From: Euleptes europaea
Taxonomy: Eukaryota; Chordata; Lepidosauria; Squamata; Sphaerodactylidae
Assembly: GCF_029931775.1 (NCBI RefSeq)
Contig: NC_079320.1
Location: forward strand, 59,785,521 to 59,849,520
Direction of reading: 5' to 3'
DNA length: 64,000 nt
The stretch's first letter is position 1, and each line of letters opens with the position of its first letter. A program made the position numbers and the translations under genes. Positions 21,669 to 34,197 of this stretch are shown one piece after another. The notes under the pieces are model-generated. The model was not told the origin of the DNA, ran no database searches, and was given only the letters and a program-made list of their open reading frames with translations.

Positions 21669-21895
21669 TTAGTGAGGAAAGTAAAAATCTTTCGTGAGCA
21701 TGGACACGATACAGGGGATCTGCTTTTTTCCATGAAAATCTGACCGGTTTGAACAAGAACTGAATTCTGCGACTTTTCGATTTACACGCGTTAGAATCTG
21801 CATAAGTTCGAGTTTTTTAGCATATTGCTTCAACATCACACACAGAGACTGTATAAACCAGGAACCATCTGATGAGTTTCTCCAAGAATAGTAGC
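21669..21895 (-). CDS. CASP3: CASP3 last coding exon
   Basis: Acceptor CTTCCATAG; TAA stop at 21671-21669. It encodes the small-subunit core Y-Y-S-W-R-N, the helix [10 protein letters not shown], and the end F-Y-F-P-H. The loop that carries Phe250/Phe252 in human reads [11 protein letters not shown] here. Confidence 0.96.
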
Positions 21896-24800
21896 CTATG
21901 GAAGGAGAGAAAAAGGAAAGTGCATCAAATATAAACCAATGTAATGCTCTTTAAAACATAACTATTAAGAGACGTTTGGTAGGTTTTTTAAAATAAGAAA
22001 GTCATGAGGTATTAAATGAAGACATTTAAATATGGGATTATAAACTAAAAAACACATTGCTCAGCACAATTCCTACCTAGAAAGTACTGACTAGAATAAA
22101 GGAATCAGTTCCATCTACTAAATGGCCTGGTATTAATCTCATTCTATCTTTATATGACCTGAGCTTAAGTCTGCTGTCCCTTAGTCACAAGCATGCTCTG
22201 TAGGAAGTGACAAGAATTGGATTCAAAATCATCCTTGTAGTTGACCTATTCAATTCTGGGAAAAATAGATTTCACTTAATAACCTACACCCAATACTGAA
22301 AAAAAAAAAGAGAGAAAGTTATCCTGGTAGCCTCACTGCATGTACAGTAAATTAAACAAAATGAACAGTGTTTAGAAATTACTTCAAAATATAAAGAATT
22401 GAGGTAACTTTGCTGGCTGGGAGATGAGTTACATTTTGCAATTATAAAACCATCTGTATATTTTGAACTCAAGGCTGCATCTTCCATTAATCTATATTAC
22501 CTGGAGCAGTGGAATATGCATATAAGAAATCTGCTTCCACAGGTATTTTCTGACAGATGTTTTCATCTGGCCCACTGTCTGTTTCAATTCCAGAATCAAG
22601 GTCGGTTCCTCTACAAGCCTACACAGCAAAGTTGAGAAGAAACTTTTAATACTGTCAGTCTTTGCGCACTGAAAACAGCACAAACTGAATCCAAACACCA
22701 CACTCAAGCAAAAGGATAATACTTAAGAAAATAATAATTCAAAAAGTAAGAAACGTGTAGCTTGAGGAGACGTGATACTTTCCAAGACCAGAGTTTCAAA
22801 CAGAAAACCAAGACATTCATACTTTTAAATTCCATAAATATGCTAAATAGTACAAGTTTATATGCTAAGTTATAAATGATGCATTCTAAGTTATTAAATT
22901 GCTAAATAAGGTTGGGTTTGATGGAAAGTAAGTATTGCATATATTTCAAAAGTTGCCCAAATGTGAAAAAAGAAAAACACTCAGGGTTTCCCCCCCGTGG
23001 CTTCAAAATTTCCAGACATTTTCCATCTTGAAACTCACTCCCAGATCACCTTAGACCATTAGCCAGAACATGTGCCAAATGGTTGCTGGAACCAATAGCT
23101 GACCCTTAGGAATTCTAATTGGTTCGGTGGTACACTCCTAATGCTAATGCAATCACGATAGCTATTCCTAGTATAAAACTGGACTTGTTCTCAATGTATT
23201 TTCCAGTACAAAGGATTTCAACACAGAAATAGAGACACACCACACTGTAGCCAGAGATAATAGCAGCCAATGCTAGTTTTCAGTTGAGTACTGGAAGCTC
23301 AGGTTGTATACGATGCTTTTCTGTTCCCCACAGTAGCTCTGAAATATTTTCCAGACTCCTTCTCACACTGTTCAGCCTCTAGCTAGAAATTATTAATCAA
23401 CAAGGAAATTTCTTGCTGTCTGTGGTATAAAGTCCTTTCCAGACTGATTAGAACTTGAGTCAGGGCCTTTTGAATTGTGACCCTACAGAATCAGTTACAC
23501 TCTGAGCCCTGGCAATTTGGGCCAAGTACAGAAAATACAAGCATTTTACTTAAACTTGCTTTAAAAACATGTTTAGTTGATATGACTCTCACCATATTGT
23601 TTTAAATGGATGGAAACCCCTACAAGTCATGCTATGAATTGGGGCTATCTGGTGCTTGGCATGTGCCACCCAAAATGGAAAGGCGGGCTTAGGAGTCTGC
23701 CAAAATTTTAGATCAGAATAGGGTGCTTGGGCTGTAAAAGTTTGACAACTACTGGGCTAAACCATTTTTCCAGCGAACACATTACTCAGAGAGTAACTTT
23801 GCAGAAGGGTCTACAATTTACAACAGTATGAGGAATTTAGGCCTCTGTCAAATTATATGTCAATTTTAATGAGAATTGTGGATAGTGTTACAAAAGGTAT
23901 GCTAAATCCCACTAATTAATGAAGTCAAATACCATCGCTGTACTCACAAACCACTGCTTTATTCTGCAGATGAATTCACAAAATCAATACAGTCAACAGA
24001 AAATTATCATCCTGACCTTCTTTTTCAATTTTTTAAAAAAGTACTGATCCTGAGGCTTTGGTGACAAGAGCTACACCTGGCAAGCGTTCTGTACAAGAAT
24101 GATGCCATCAGTTTCTGGCAGTAATGTCAGAAGATCACGATGAGTGAATCACTTAATTTGCCTGGATGTTCCCTGTTCACAGTTCCTCTCATATGCTATG
24201 TGTAGATCAAATGACTAAGCAATATGTTACTTATTCATGACATTCTAATTCTAAGGCTATACTATTGTTGTTGTTGTTTTTATCCTGACAGGACTGAGAT
24301 GTCAAGAGCAAATAATCCCAGTGCTCTGACATCTGCACAGACTCCCCATTATTTTCAAGGCACAATTCAACGTGCTGGTCTATAAAGCTCTGAACACTAT
24401 TTTCTTTGCTACAATTCATTGTGGCTTTTTAAGATCTTCTAAGCAGATCCTCTTGACATTTGTTTTTAATCTATGCACCATGTTCACAGATACCATAAAC
24501 AGGTGTTCTTGGCACTCTCTTCCTTTAAACGTTTACTGAAATCTGAGTTTTCTGAAATCATTTTAAATTTCCTGTTTGATTTTCCAGCGGCCAGACTTAT
24601 GCAGAACAGTGTCATTTTAATCTATTTGGATGTATTTTTCTTTTACCATTGTTAATGTGTCCTTTTTGGATTATCAGAACTAAAAAGTAGGAAAGGAATT
24701 TAAATATAAAATATAACAGAACCTAAGTGTAACTGATAAAGCAGACCAATGACCGTATTTCATATCTTCTTATGTGCCACCCTATACATGTACACACAAT

Positions 24801-27800
24801 GTACATTTCATCACTTTCAGTGTAGCCTGTTATTACACATCTAGCCACCTGACCCAGTTTGTACAATTACCTGAATAAAGAAAAGCTTTGGCTTTCCTGC
24901 CAAGGTTTTGCACTTGTCTCCTCTGAACAGGCTTGTTAGCATTTTTAGCTCCAAGGGGCCATCTGTACCATAGATCAGACCATCCTCTCCGTGGCTTAAC
25001 AAGACGCAGGCAAAGCCATTTTTCTTGCTGTGATCATCCTTAGAAACTTAAAGGAGAACATAAAGAGTGAGTTTAAATGTTAGAAATCCAAATGACCAAT
25101 TTGACGTTTTTTTTCCATGGACAAAAAGTGTCAGTTAATCACGTGCTTTATTTTTAAAATAGCCAAACTTCTTGTTTTTCTTAATGCAGGCCACACTAGT
25201 TGTAGTAGCCAAGCTTAAGCCCTCTCCAAAAGCACCACAAGAGATTTTGCAGCTGAGATGGTCTGGGACAAGCAGCACCAGAAGCATCTAGGCATGATGC
25301 CATCAAGAGTGCATAATGTGATCGAATGCCAAATACTATGTGTATTGGTACTAGACTTATTAGCCTCTATTGAAGAACGAGGAGACTTTAGCTGAGCTCT
25401 TATAAATTGCTGGCAATCTGAACGCTACTTGGGATCAAATACACTTCCTAAAACTCTCCATGAGATATCTCTTTCCTGTAATATCAATACATTAAGAAAG
25501 ATGCATCTTACTATGATGCTATATAACCCCTTAATAAATAAGAGGCAGTTACAGCCTCTTCTATTCTAAGATTTTCTAGAATTAAATACCTTTGTGTGTG
25601 TGTGTGGGGGGGGGGGGTTACAGAATCTTTCGTCACCCTTCCTGAAGGAGGAACATTTCCCCCCAAATTAAGTTTTTTATAGTATACTGAATTCACACTG
25701 CATTAATACAAAAAAAATCAATTCAAAGCCAGTAAGGCCTATCTGCAAATGGAAGCAGGCTTAGCATGCAAACTATTCACTAGAATGAGATCTACATACA
25801 TAGTGCAGTGTCGAATGGAGGTAAAACTCACACCTTTTGCTGTTGGGTCTGCAGTCAGTAATTTATGATACATACATACATTCCTTCCCTCCTCATCTCT
25901 AAAAGGTGACAGACAGTGTCAAAGCAGTATGACTGGGTTGTGATGTCACACGCCACAGCAGTGCCTGTGTATGCATGTGTTCTGCCGCTACATAAATCCC
26001 TCCCTGCAGTTTAGATGCCTTTACAAACAGAATGCTCAAATGTTAGTTTAATACCCACAATTTCCCCATTTCTAAGACACACTGAAACCAAAACCTAAAA
26101 CTTTAGCTTATTATACTTTTTATTTCAGCACAAATGGAATCAGCCAAGTAAATAGCTACTCACCATTTTGCAGAGCATCAACCATCTGTTTACATGTAAG
26201 ATCATTATATGGCTTGACAGTATAACCCAAGATCCTGAAAGTTTCTACAACACGCGCCGCATCTGCATCTGTACCGGATCGATATGCCATTCCTTTAGAT
26301 TTAAGAGGGGGGAAATGTCAGTTGAATTCCAAAAATAATATGCTATTGAAGAACTATTTTTATCAGAAGAAACGTTCTGCTCACGCTGGTAAAACATGAA
26401 AAAGCATAGTCAAAAAAAATTTTCTCCCACAAAAATGTCATTAAAAATAATGAAACCAATTTGACTCTGAACACACAACATGAATTAAAACAAATAGATG
26501 CATTATACCTTAAAGAAAAAACACATTATTTTAATGCAACTGGACGATTAACCAGAAAATGCAAGATAGCCAACAAATTCTAAGAATCAATCATGTAAAC
26601 TTTAGAGAGCATAGTGTGGCTGTAGCTTAAGTTGTGCTTTACTGTACTATTCTAACATTTTTTAAAAGATAGGAGAGAAAACCCCCCATTACTACAGGGA
26701 TATGATTACCACACAAGTGTACTGAGATAATTCAAAAGAGACCATTTATTTTATGAGCTGAACAACTGTAATTATCGCATACTGAAGAATAAACGAGTGT
26801 TTATTCATTAAAAGAGTTATATCCCATCTTTTCCACCACTGCTGCCCATAAGGTATCTAAGGTGGCGTACAAAAACCAAGTCACAAAAATGGAACACTTT
26901 ATTAACTTTGAAGATTTGTTCCTAAAAAAAGTTTATGAAAATACATTCCTTCACACCGACGGGACAGATAATAAGAATATTTTATGCCCTAGAGGCAAGC
27001 TGATGATGAGGTGTGGCCACCACTAGCTATCCCACTTGTTATTCAATCATTTGGCTCCCGTACCTTTGTTTAACTGCTTATGCAAGAGCTCTTAAATTTT
27101 TTTCACTGGCTTGCCGCTCCAGCTGTGGCTTCCATTCTATGCCATTCTTGACCCCCAGGAGTTGTGTGTGTGTGTGTCACTGTTTTTGTCTTAATTAAAA
27201 GGCAGGGGGAAAAAGGCAGAAAGCGAAAGTGCACAAGTGAAATACAAAGACAGTCCATACCAGTAGCAGGATGAAAGTTTTTATTGTTGACCAAGATACA
27301 CAGCCCCATTTCTGCATGATCCATTCTGTAGCTCTCATCTGCCTTTATCACAGAGTCAACAGATTTGCTCACAGGAAAGCTCTTCCTATAAGGAAACAAG
27401 ACAAAGCAAAACGTCAATTCTTTAAAGCATCTGAATGAAACATTTATCTGGCTAACAGTAAAACTGATCTTCTGATTTATACCTAGGGGCTTTGCAGAAG
27501 TACAGATTATTATGAGTTCATGGAATGAGAAGCAGCGAGCAAAAACTAGTTGCATCATACAATTGAGAAAATTGTGCATAAATAAATAAAACCATTGAAA
27601 TATTTCTCAACTTTGAAATACTGGACTTGGAGTCTTCCTCCAAGCAGCTCTTAAATTGGAAGAAGGCTTCAAACTTGAGCCAAAAAGAAAGGTGGGCTAT
27701 AAATATTTCAATAAATGAGTGACAAGCTTGGGGTAAGATCCACCACACTGTCTACAAGATATGTGGGACAGTAGACAGGTAAAGGCCTGGGGGAAAAACA

Positions 27801-28492
27801 GATTTGGCTTGGGGGCTCCTTTTTCATCCAAGGACTTTCCCCAGTTTTCCCAGTAGGAAAATTTGACATTTAAGGGAGCACTGGGGGAAAAAACTCCCAT
27901 GAAATATTTTCTCTTTCAAACTGACAGGAAAAAAATTAAGGAAAAGTTTTCCTTGTTCAAAATATGTAGTACAATGATTGTAGCATAGGAAACTACAGTA
28001 TTAATGATAATTCCTATTGTAGACATTCATCAAATAATTTCAAGTAAATATGCTTATTGTTTAAATGTGACTAATCTTGTCCATAATTATATGCTATAAT
28101 GTGTATGATAAAACACTATTGAAGTTTAATGTTGTATTTTTATAAACATGCCAATTCTACACACCACTATAAATTATACAAATTATGTTATTAAAGCAAT
28201 AAAATAAGTTTAGGTTTGCTAAAAAGGGTTGTATATACTTCAACCCCAAGTTTCCATTTCCCCCAATTTTTTTGCCCCCTCCCAAAGAAAAAATAAAAGC
28301 TTGTTGATGGCGGCCTGCCCAAGGGCCTCTAATAACCTGGAACCAACACTAGCTGCCAAAGTAAAACATCTACAAGCTAGAAAGCAAAACAAAAACCACC
28401 ACCAAAAGCCACACTCACCCTTCAGAACCAGGGATATTTTTTGCATCTGTCAGAGTTTGTGGTGATTTCAGTATATGGTTTATGTCCGCCAT
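21669..28492 (-). CDS. CASP3: Caspase-3, six coding exons, complete
   Basis: CASP3 encodes the main executioner caspase, a cysteine protease that cleaves after aspartate (DEVD-type sites) during apoptosis; it is made as an inactive cytosolic dimer. The joined exons give 282 residues (human 277), and every exon phase agrees. The catalytic His is in L-S-H-G-E (about residue 128) and the catalytic Cys in Q-A-C-R-G (about 170). The interchain cleavage site is I-E-T-D at 179-182 and a prodomain site S-V-D-S lies at 33-36. The substrate-arginine pocket residues in Y-Y-S-W-R-N are present. The N-terminus (M-A-D-I-N-H) is lineage-specific. Human Phe250 and Phe252 are replaced by Cys and Asn, and one residue is missing just before. 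It starts head to head with PRIMPOL and is the gene I am surest of. Confidence 0.97.
22501..22618 (-). CDS. CASP3: CASP3 coding exon 5 (catalytic cysteine)
   Basis: Acceptor GCTGTGTAG and donor CCAG|GTAATA. It begins with A-C-R-G-T, holding the active-site cysteine, and contains the initiator-caspase cleavage site I-E-T-D-S and the conserved K-I-P-V-E-A-D-F. Confidence 0.97.
23160..23650. repeat. Interspersed repeat, copy A (CASP3 intron)
   Basis: Aligns by eye with 32180-32590 in the same orientation. Shared words include GCAAAGGATTTCA (copy B; A has GTACAAAGGATTTCAACA), TAGAA(A)TT, AAGTCCTTTCCA, GATTAGAACTTG and AGGGCCTTTTG/AGGGCCTTTGTG. Neither copy has readable ends or coding sequence. 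Unclassified. Confidence 0.6.
24290..24570 (+). mobile_element. L2-like LINE fragment (possible)
   Basis: The plus strand reads like a worn copy of the L2-clade C-terminal motif (F-x-L-V-Y-K-A-L-N), followed by F-C-type downstream words such as TGGCACTCTCTTCC (W-H-S-L-P). Too degraded for firm classification. Confidence 0.4.
24871..25046 (-). CDS. CASP3: CASP3 coding exon 4 (catalytic histidine)
   Basis: Acceptor CTCCTTTAAG and donor TTCAG|GTAATT. It encodes 58 codons including the catalytic His in L-L-S-H-G-E-D-G, and ends exactly before the A-C-R-G motif (phase 0). Confidence 0.97.
25590..25618. repeat. (GT)n/G-run simple repeat
   Basis: GT units followed by eleven G in a CASP3 intron. 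Confidence 0.85.
26164..26292 (-). CDS. CASP3: CASP3 coding exon 3
   Basis: Acceptor ATCTAAAG and donor AATG|GTGAGT. It encodes R-S-G-T-D-A-D-A-A, the conserved helix region with the arginine that helps form the P1 pocket. Confidence 0.95.
27261..27385 (-). CDS. CASP3: CASP3 coding exon 2
   Basis: Acceptor CCTTATAG and donor ACTG|GTATGG. It encodes the prodomain cleavage region S-V-D-S and the conserved core M-G-L-C-I ... N-N-K-N-F. Confidence 0.95.
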
Positions 28493-28500
28493 TGCAGCTT
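28419..28500 (-). CDS. CASP3: CASP3 first coding exon
   Basis: The ATG is at 28492-28490 in the context CTGCAATGG. Coding bases are 28492-28419 (24 codons plus two bases), ending at the donor GAAGG|GTGAGT. The acceptor TTACAATTAG places the exon start near 28500. It encodes the short prodomain start, M-A-D-I-N-H-I-L. Confidence 0.85.
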
Positions 28501-29034
28501 CTAATTGTAAACAGAGGGCAAAAATATTAATTGTATTTTGTGCATGATAATAGGCACCTTTTCCATATTTCTTAAACATACCACAAATGCTGCTTGTGGA
28601 GTGTTTTTTTTGCAGTATTAACAACATGAATCTTATTTAGAACACTTACGTGTTCTCAATTTTATCAGACGTTCATGTTAGCAGAAGTTCAACTTTCTCA
28701 TACAATCTGATAAAGAGCCCAAAACTATGCGACAGTCCCTCAAGTATCAAACAAATTAGTTCAAAATGAGGTCCTCAATTTGCATCAGATAAGAAGAGTA
28801 CAATTCTAATGCATTATCCAGTTTTATTGTTTAATGGATAATGATTCTTAAGGAATATTAGAATTGTAGTTATGTTGAGAACCAGATTTGCTGTAAATCC
28901 TAAAAGAAGACACAAACAAGGGGACTCTTACAGTATTATTGGAAACTCTACTTCAATAACAATGTGTGTGCTAAGCATTCTGCAAGACTAGAAAACTCAA
29001 AAAATAAAGAATATCACTGTATTTTTAATGTCAC

Positions 29035-29120
29035 AAGGTGCCTTTTGTGGGGGGGGGAGCAAGGGAAGGTGATTGTAAGCTGCTTTGAGAAAAGTGTGGT
29101 ATAAAAACCAACTCTTCTTT
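29035..29120 (+). mobile_element. Second-family tRNA-derived SINE, 3' tail
   Basis: Contains only the tail: GGGAAGGTGATTGTAAGCTG ... TATAAAAACCAACTCTTCTT, as in 13530-13820 and 45283-45517. Confidence 0.7.
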
Positions 29121-29995
29121 TTCTGTTTAAGAAAGTGGATCCTTAGAACATTAGATAAAATGAAATATAAAATTCCTTACTGTTAAAATGGTAATTGCAG
29201 CTCATTTGGAAAGGCAAACTGTCTTTGAGAGGAAGTGAGTTGGATACACGTTTAATTTTTTTTAAAAAAAGATTAATCCATAAGCAGAAGTCTGCTGCGA
29301 TTTTGTTCATCAGAGACATGCTCTGTCAGCTGTATTTGTTTCTGCTTCACAGCACTGATGGTAACGTACTGAATCCCTTGAGAAGGCAAAGCTGCAATTT
29401 GCCAGCTTCACTGGAGGATTAAAGCATTACCTCATCTCAGATTAGATAGTGCACTGATGTCATACTCTATCAAGCAGAGTACACTCTTGGGAGGATGATC
29501 TCATTCTATGAGGGATCTTAAATGCCTTCTAGGAAACATTTGCAGCTAGCAGCTGTTCTATTTTTTTATATGCCCCTCCAGAAGCATTTTAATGGTAAAG
29601 TTAAAGCATTTCTAACAAAGCAGATGGCATGTATGACTCATGGCACTAGCCTGGATGACAGTTAGGTTAAATATATTTTTAAAAGCATTCTCAGGCAACA
29701 AGTTCTACTATACAAAGAGGAATTGGAAAGCAAATACAACGCAATCATGAGATGCTCAGTAGAAGCTACACTATCACTTATTTTATCACCTATAGTAGGC
29801 TGAACTATTCTTTAAACTATTCTTTAAACAGACAGCTCCACACAGGAAATTCAACAGTTCAACATTAACCATCATCTTTCCTAGCCACTAAATTCAGCAT
29901 CTGAATTCTCATAAAAAAACACCTGTTTGCATGGACAGTGTGCCTCTGTTAACTTATATGGATGCTTAATTTTATTCAGAATTATTAGAGTTTAC

Positions 29996-30101
29996 CTTTC
30001 TTAAATACAGACAGGGAACAGTAGCAAAATGTTGCCGACTGTCTTGAGCTGACTCCTCTGCAACTCTGTAGGAATCTTTCCCTATGGGACCGAATACCTC
30101 T
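29996..30101 (-). other. CASP3: Candidate CASP3 5' UTR exon
   Basis: On the minus strand a possible acceptor, CCCTAAAGCAG, is followed by about 106 bases and a good donor, AAAG|GTAAAC. Mammalian CASP3 has a noncoding exon between the promoter exon and the ATG exon. There is no protein evidence, so RNA would have to confirm it. Confidence 0.4.
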
Positions 30102-31937
30102 GCTTTAGGGCGTAAAAAGGTAGACTGATGTTTGCTAAAAGTAAAAAACACATCCGGTTAGCTTCACAAGACAGTACCTCTTTACTTTCCACTATTATGA
30201 AGAATTTTGCAGCATCCCATGGTTAATTCAGTTTTTTAAAATTGCAAAGGTTTGCACCTTACGAAGGTTCATCCCAGTGCATTGTTGATAACTCTACTTA
30301 AACAATAGCATTTACAGCAGGGGCATGTAACTAGCAGGCACGATGAATCAATGTACCCAATATCTAAAAGCTACAGAGACCGTGCCAGTCCAAACAGACT
30401 AGCAGGACCCATGTTTGTGCACAGTCTAGATCAGTGACTCTATGCTGTGTACTAGTTAGTGCATTTTCTACCCTGTGGTCACTGAGGAGAGATACTATCT
30501 GGACCCAACATAGACTGGCCTTCCTGTTCTCTCAGTTTAGTTTCACATTTGCTAGCAGGAAATCAGAAAGTAATTTGGTTTCCAGATATGCATCCATTTG
30601 CTTATGGTGACTTCAAGTGCAAGTATGAACAAGGACATTTCAACATCACAGGGAGACTTCTTGTATCACACCCCAATATCATAAACAGTGATTTATTTGT
30701 GATCACAAACCTGGCACCCTAAAACCAGAAATCTTCAGTTGCACTCCATGTGAAAGGTGAGGGAACCATAGAGAATATGGTAGTATAATCAAGTTTGTGA
30801 CAAACAAGCCTCTGTTTATTTGTGACATCTGAATAGAGGCATATGTTTGCAGAGAGAACATGTATGAATGTAAAACTGGCTAGCATTGTGCAAACGAAGA
30901 CATTTCCACTTCAAATTATACGAAATCAAGACATATACTTTTATTTTCACTTTTAACACTAATGAACTGTAAATGACACAGGGGTGTTTTAACTAGGTTT
31001 GCTAACACCTAGTGTCCACTGGTACCTGTGCTGCTACAGAACTCGGGAAGCAGATTTATTCTCTTGTCTAGCCCCTAGAAGATCTCACCGACCCTACATT
31101 TTCCAGTAAGTTTTTGCACCTCTGGCTTTATTCCAACTGTAAAAAGCTGCAGCAGTTTGCTGGAGCAGTCATTGGAATTCATGGTTCCTTGAATCATTTA
31201 CTAAATGATTCTAAATCATTTACTAAATGATTACTAAAACTAATCTCTTTAGGTACAGAATTGTTAGTGTGCTATTGACACACTGCAAATTGAAAAAGCC
31301 CGTCTGATCAAAGAAATAACTTTCCATGCAATCTGGGAACATTTTGGGAAGATACAATAGCAAAGCATTTCGGAACTGGAGTCCAGGGATCTGTGAGGGT
31401 AAGAACAGAGGGCAAACCAATAGTTGGCTGACATGAAAACAGAGACTCCTCACTGCCCTAGGACAGAATCAGCTGCCCCTGTTTTTCAACTGTGGGAGCA
31501 AGTATAGCCACCACCACCCACAGCTACCTAGCTTCTGTCAAACTCAAGAGCACTAGCCAGAAGGCTTGCTGATTGGTTGCTTGGATCTAATAAGGAACTC
31601 TCAATTGGCTGAGTGGGTATCAATGAGGTACAGGTTATCCGGACTGCATGGGACCAGAAGTGGTCCGTATTTTGGATCTTTCTGTATTTTGGAATATCTT
31701 GTCCCCAGCCTAAGGCAGAGACAGTGAAGGAGGCATGCCAGTGATATCTCCTCCCCAGAAGGAAAGCTAGCTTCCCATTTTTTCCCTCCCCACCCTCCTT
31801 CCTGTCACCTCTATACCCTGTTCTGGACCGCGTGGATCTGCCTGCATGCCAGCTCAAACGATCTGTTTTTTGGGTCAGTCCGGATACAGGATGTCTAGAT
31901 ACTCAACCTGTACAGTCCTAACTGCAGTCAATTTAAT
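30102..31937. other. CASP3 intron 1, low-repeat part
   Basis: No gene or classified repeat recognised. The word AAATCATTTACTAAATGATT is part of a small tandem repeat near 31190-31232. Confidence 0.4.
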
Positions 31938-32165
31938 GTGTGTGTGTGTAAAGTGCAGCGACCCCCATAGGGATTCCAAGGCAAAAGACTAATTTATTAC
32001 ACCCAGTAGAGTTTTCAAGGCAAGAGGCTAACAGAGGTGGTTTGCCATTGCCTTTCTTTGCATAGTGGACCTGGAATTATCTGGTGGTCTCCCATCAAAA
32101 TACTAAGCAGGTTGACCCTGCTTAGCTTCCAAGACCTGAGAAGATCAGGCTAACTTGGGCCAGCC
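31938..32165 (-). mobile_element. 5S-derived SINE, reverse
   Basis: Tail TGTGTGTAAAGTGCAGCGAC and reversed 5S head CTTAGCTTCCAAGACCTGAG. The body contains a partial repeat of AAGGCAAGAGGCTAACAGAG. GGGCAGTCAATTTAAT follows the element and TGCAGTCAATTTAAT precedes it, so the target duplication GCAGTCAATTTAAT is readable. Confidence 0.82.
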
Positions 32166-32179
32166 AGGTCAGGGCAGTC

Positions 32180-32590
32180 AATTTAATACCTGAAGTAAAT
32201 ATAATGAACTGGCTTTCACTCTATTTTTCAATGCAAAGGATTTCAGCATAGGACGGAAAAAAGAGAATGAACATTCAACTGAAAATGGAAACTTCAGGTT
32301 TTGTATGATGCTGGTGTTTTTCTGTTAACTACTCTGCAAGTTTTTCCAGGCCCTTCCCATCCCTGTTCAGCTGACTTCTATCTAGAATTCAACCAATAAG
32401 GAAGTTTGTTCCAATGCAAAGTCCTTTCCAATAAGTGGGGAGCTGATTAGAACTTGGGCTAGGGCCTTTGTGTTATGGCCTTATAGAATCAGGTATACAT
32501 TAGGCCATATACTGATAACAAAAAATGTTTTTCTTAAATGTGCTTTTAAAGTGTATTTGATGACAAATGAGGATGGAAGCCTCCACAGAG
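32180..32590. repeat. Interspersed repeat, copy B (CASP3 intron 1)
   Basis: Second copy of the unclassified repeat described at 23160-23650. Confidence 0.6.
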
Positions 32591-32669
32591 CACATATATA
32601 TATATTGACAGGGGATTATTTTATCAAAATGTGGGGGGGGGGGACGGTGGGTTTTTCAAGTTTGAAGAA

Positions 32670-32968
32670 TAAGAAGTTTTTTTTTAATGCTGACTTTATC
32701 ACTTAAGGGAGACTCAAACTGGCTTACAATCCTTCCCTTCCCCTCCCCACAACAGACACCCTGTGAGGTAGGTGAGGGTGAGCGCTCTAACAGAGCTGTG
32801 ACTTGCCAAAAGTCACACAGCTGGCTTCATGTGTAGGAGCATGGAAACAAATCCGGTTCACCAGATTAGCCTCCGCCGCTCATGTGGAGGAGCAGGGAAT
32901 CAAACCTGGTTCTCCAGATCAGAGTTCACCGCTCCAATCCACAGTTCTTAACCACTACACCACACTGG
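32670..32968 (-). mobile_element. Second-family tRNA-derived SINE, reverse
   Basis: From CTGACTTTATCACTTAAGGG and CCCCTCCCCACAACAGACAC to the reversed head TTAACCACTACACCACACTG. Nearly full length. Confidence 0.78.
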
Positions 32969-33814
32969 AGATCTGCCGCTGTAGTTATTAGAGATGCCAA
33001 AGCCCAGAATAAAACTGGAAACAGAATAAAGGAATGCAAAGGCACCAGTGAATGCAAAGGCACCAGTTGACACCTTTTCTGGGGCCTTCCAAGAGTTTTA
33101 GGAAGTGGGTGGGGCCAGGTAGGGCTTTTGCCCAGCAATGCTTCTTATTGGGTGTGCAGATTTTCTAAAATGTTGCTTTGGCAGCAGCTGCCACCACAGC
33201 ACGAGCATCTACACTGTGTTACTGAAGTCACGCCATGGCAATTGTTTTGTGGCTGGCTCCACCTCCTGCAGGAGCTATTCTGCGGCAGCTATTTTGTTGG
33301 TGCGCCCAACCTCTGCCAACGGGATCCTTTGGCATATATCCCTCTGCTCCCTTCCCCATCAGGTTTTTTATGATGCCCATTCATCTTTGGCAGGTAAGCC
33401 AAATCCCCCCCCCCCCCGCACTACACCCAGTTCCTGTTAGCTGACTTGGGGAAATGAACTGTTGCCAAACTTTCAGGGTCCCAAGTCATAATACAACCCA
33501 CATCCTTTAAATGTGGCTTCATCAACCCCAAGTAATGTAAGCAACTGCCTTGGAACTACTAGCAAAGATTAGATCCCCTACTCTTGCAAGTGATACCCAG
33601 TCAGCTTCCACCCTGCCTTGAACAGTTTTCGAACAGAGAAAGTTGCAAAGGAACGGATGTCCCTGTTGCATTACCAAAAAAAACCGAGAGCATCCCTTCT
33701 CTTTTTCAATAGGCTATTAGGAGTGATTTCAAACATACAGCTGAGCAGAAGCCAAAAACAAACAAATGGAAAAAAACAAATCCACAAAGGGAGAGGAGAC
33801 AATGAGACTTTATC

Positions 33815-34197
33815 CATGGGAGGTTTTGCCTTGGATTTGCCACTCTTTAGATGCACATTTTCCCCACCCAAATTTTCAAAACTCAACAATAAGCCCCCAT
33901 TCAGAGTTCTGAGATTTCAGATGGGGGAAAATGTGCATCTATGTGTGTGTGTAAAGTGCCGTCAAGTTGCAGAAGACTTATGGCAACCCCTTTTGGGGTT
34001 TTCATGGCAAGAGACTAACAGAGGTGGTTTGCCAGTGCCTTCCTCTGCACAGCAATTCCTTGGTGGTCTCCCATCCAAATACTAACCAGGGCTGACCCTG
34101 CTTAGCTTCTGAGATCTGACGAGATCAGGCTAGCCTGGGCCATCCAGGTCAGGGCAAATGTGCATCTAGAGAGTGGCAAATCCAAGGCAAAACCTCC
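33815..34197. mobile_element. Fold-back MITE (GGGAGGTTTTGCC ends) split by a SINE
   Basis: The left arm starts CATGGGAGGTTTTGCCTTGG and the right arm ends CCAAGGCAAAACCTCC, its inverse. Inner arms GATGCACATTTTCCCC and GGGGGAAAATGTGCATC also pair. A 5S-derived SINE is inserted in the right arm at 33942-34155. A second copy lies at 34491-34638. Confidence 0.75.
33942..34155 (-). mobile_element. 5S-derived SINE nested in a fold-back MITE
   Basis: Flanked by the 13-base direct repeat AAATGTGCATCTA (33929-33941 and 34156-34168), which is a clear LINE-type target duplication taken from the MITE arm. Tail and reversed 5S head are both intact. Confidence 0.88.
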
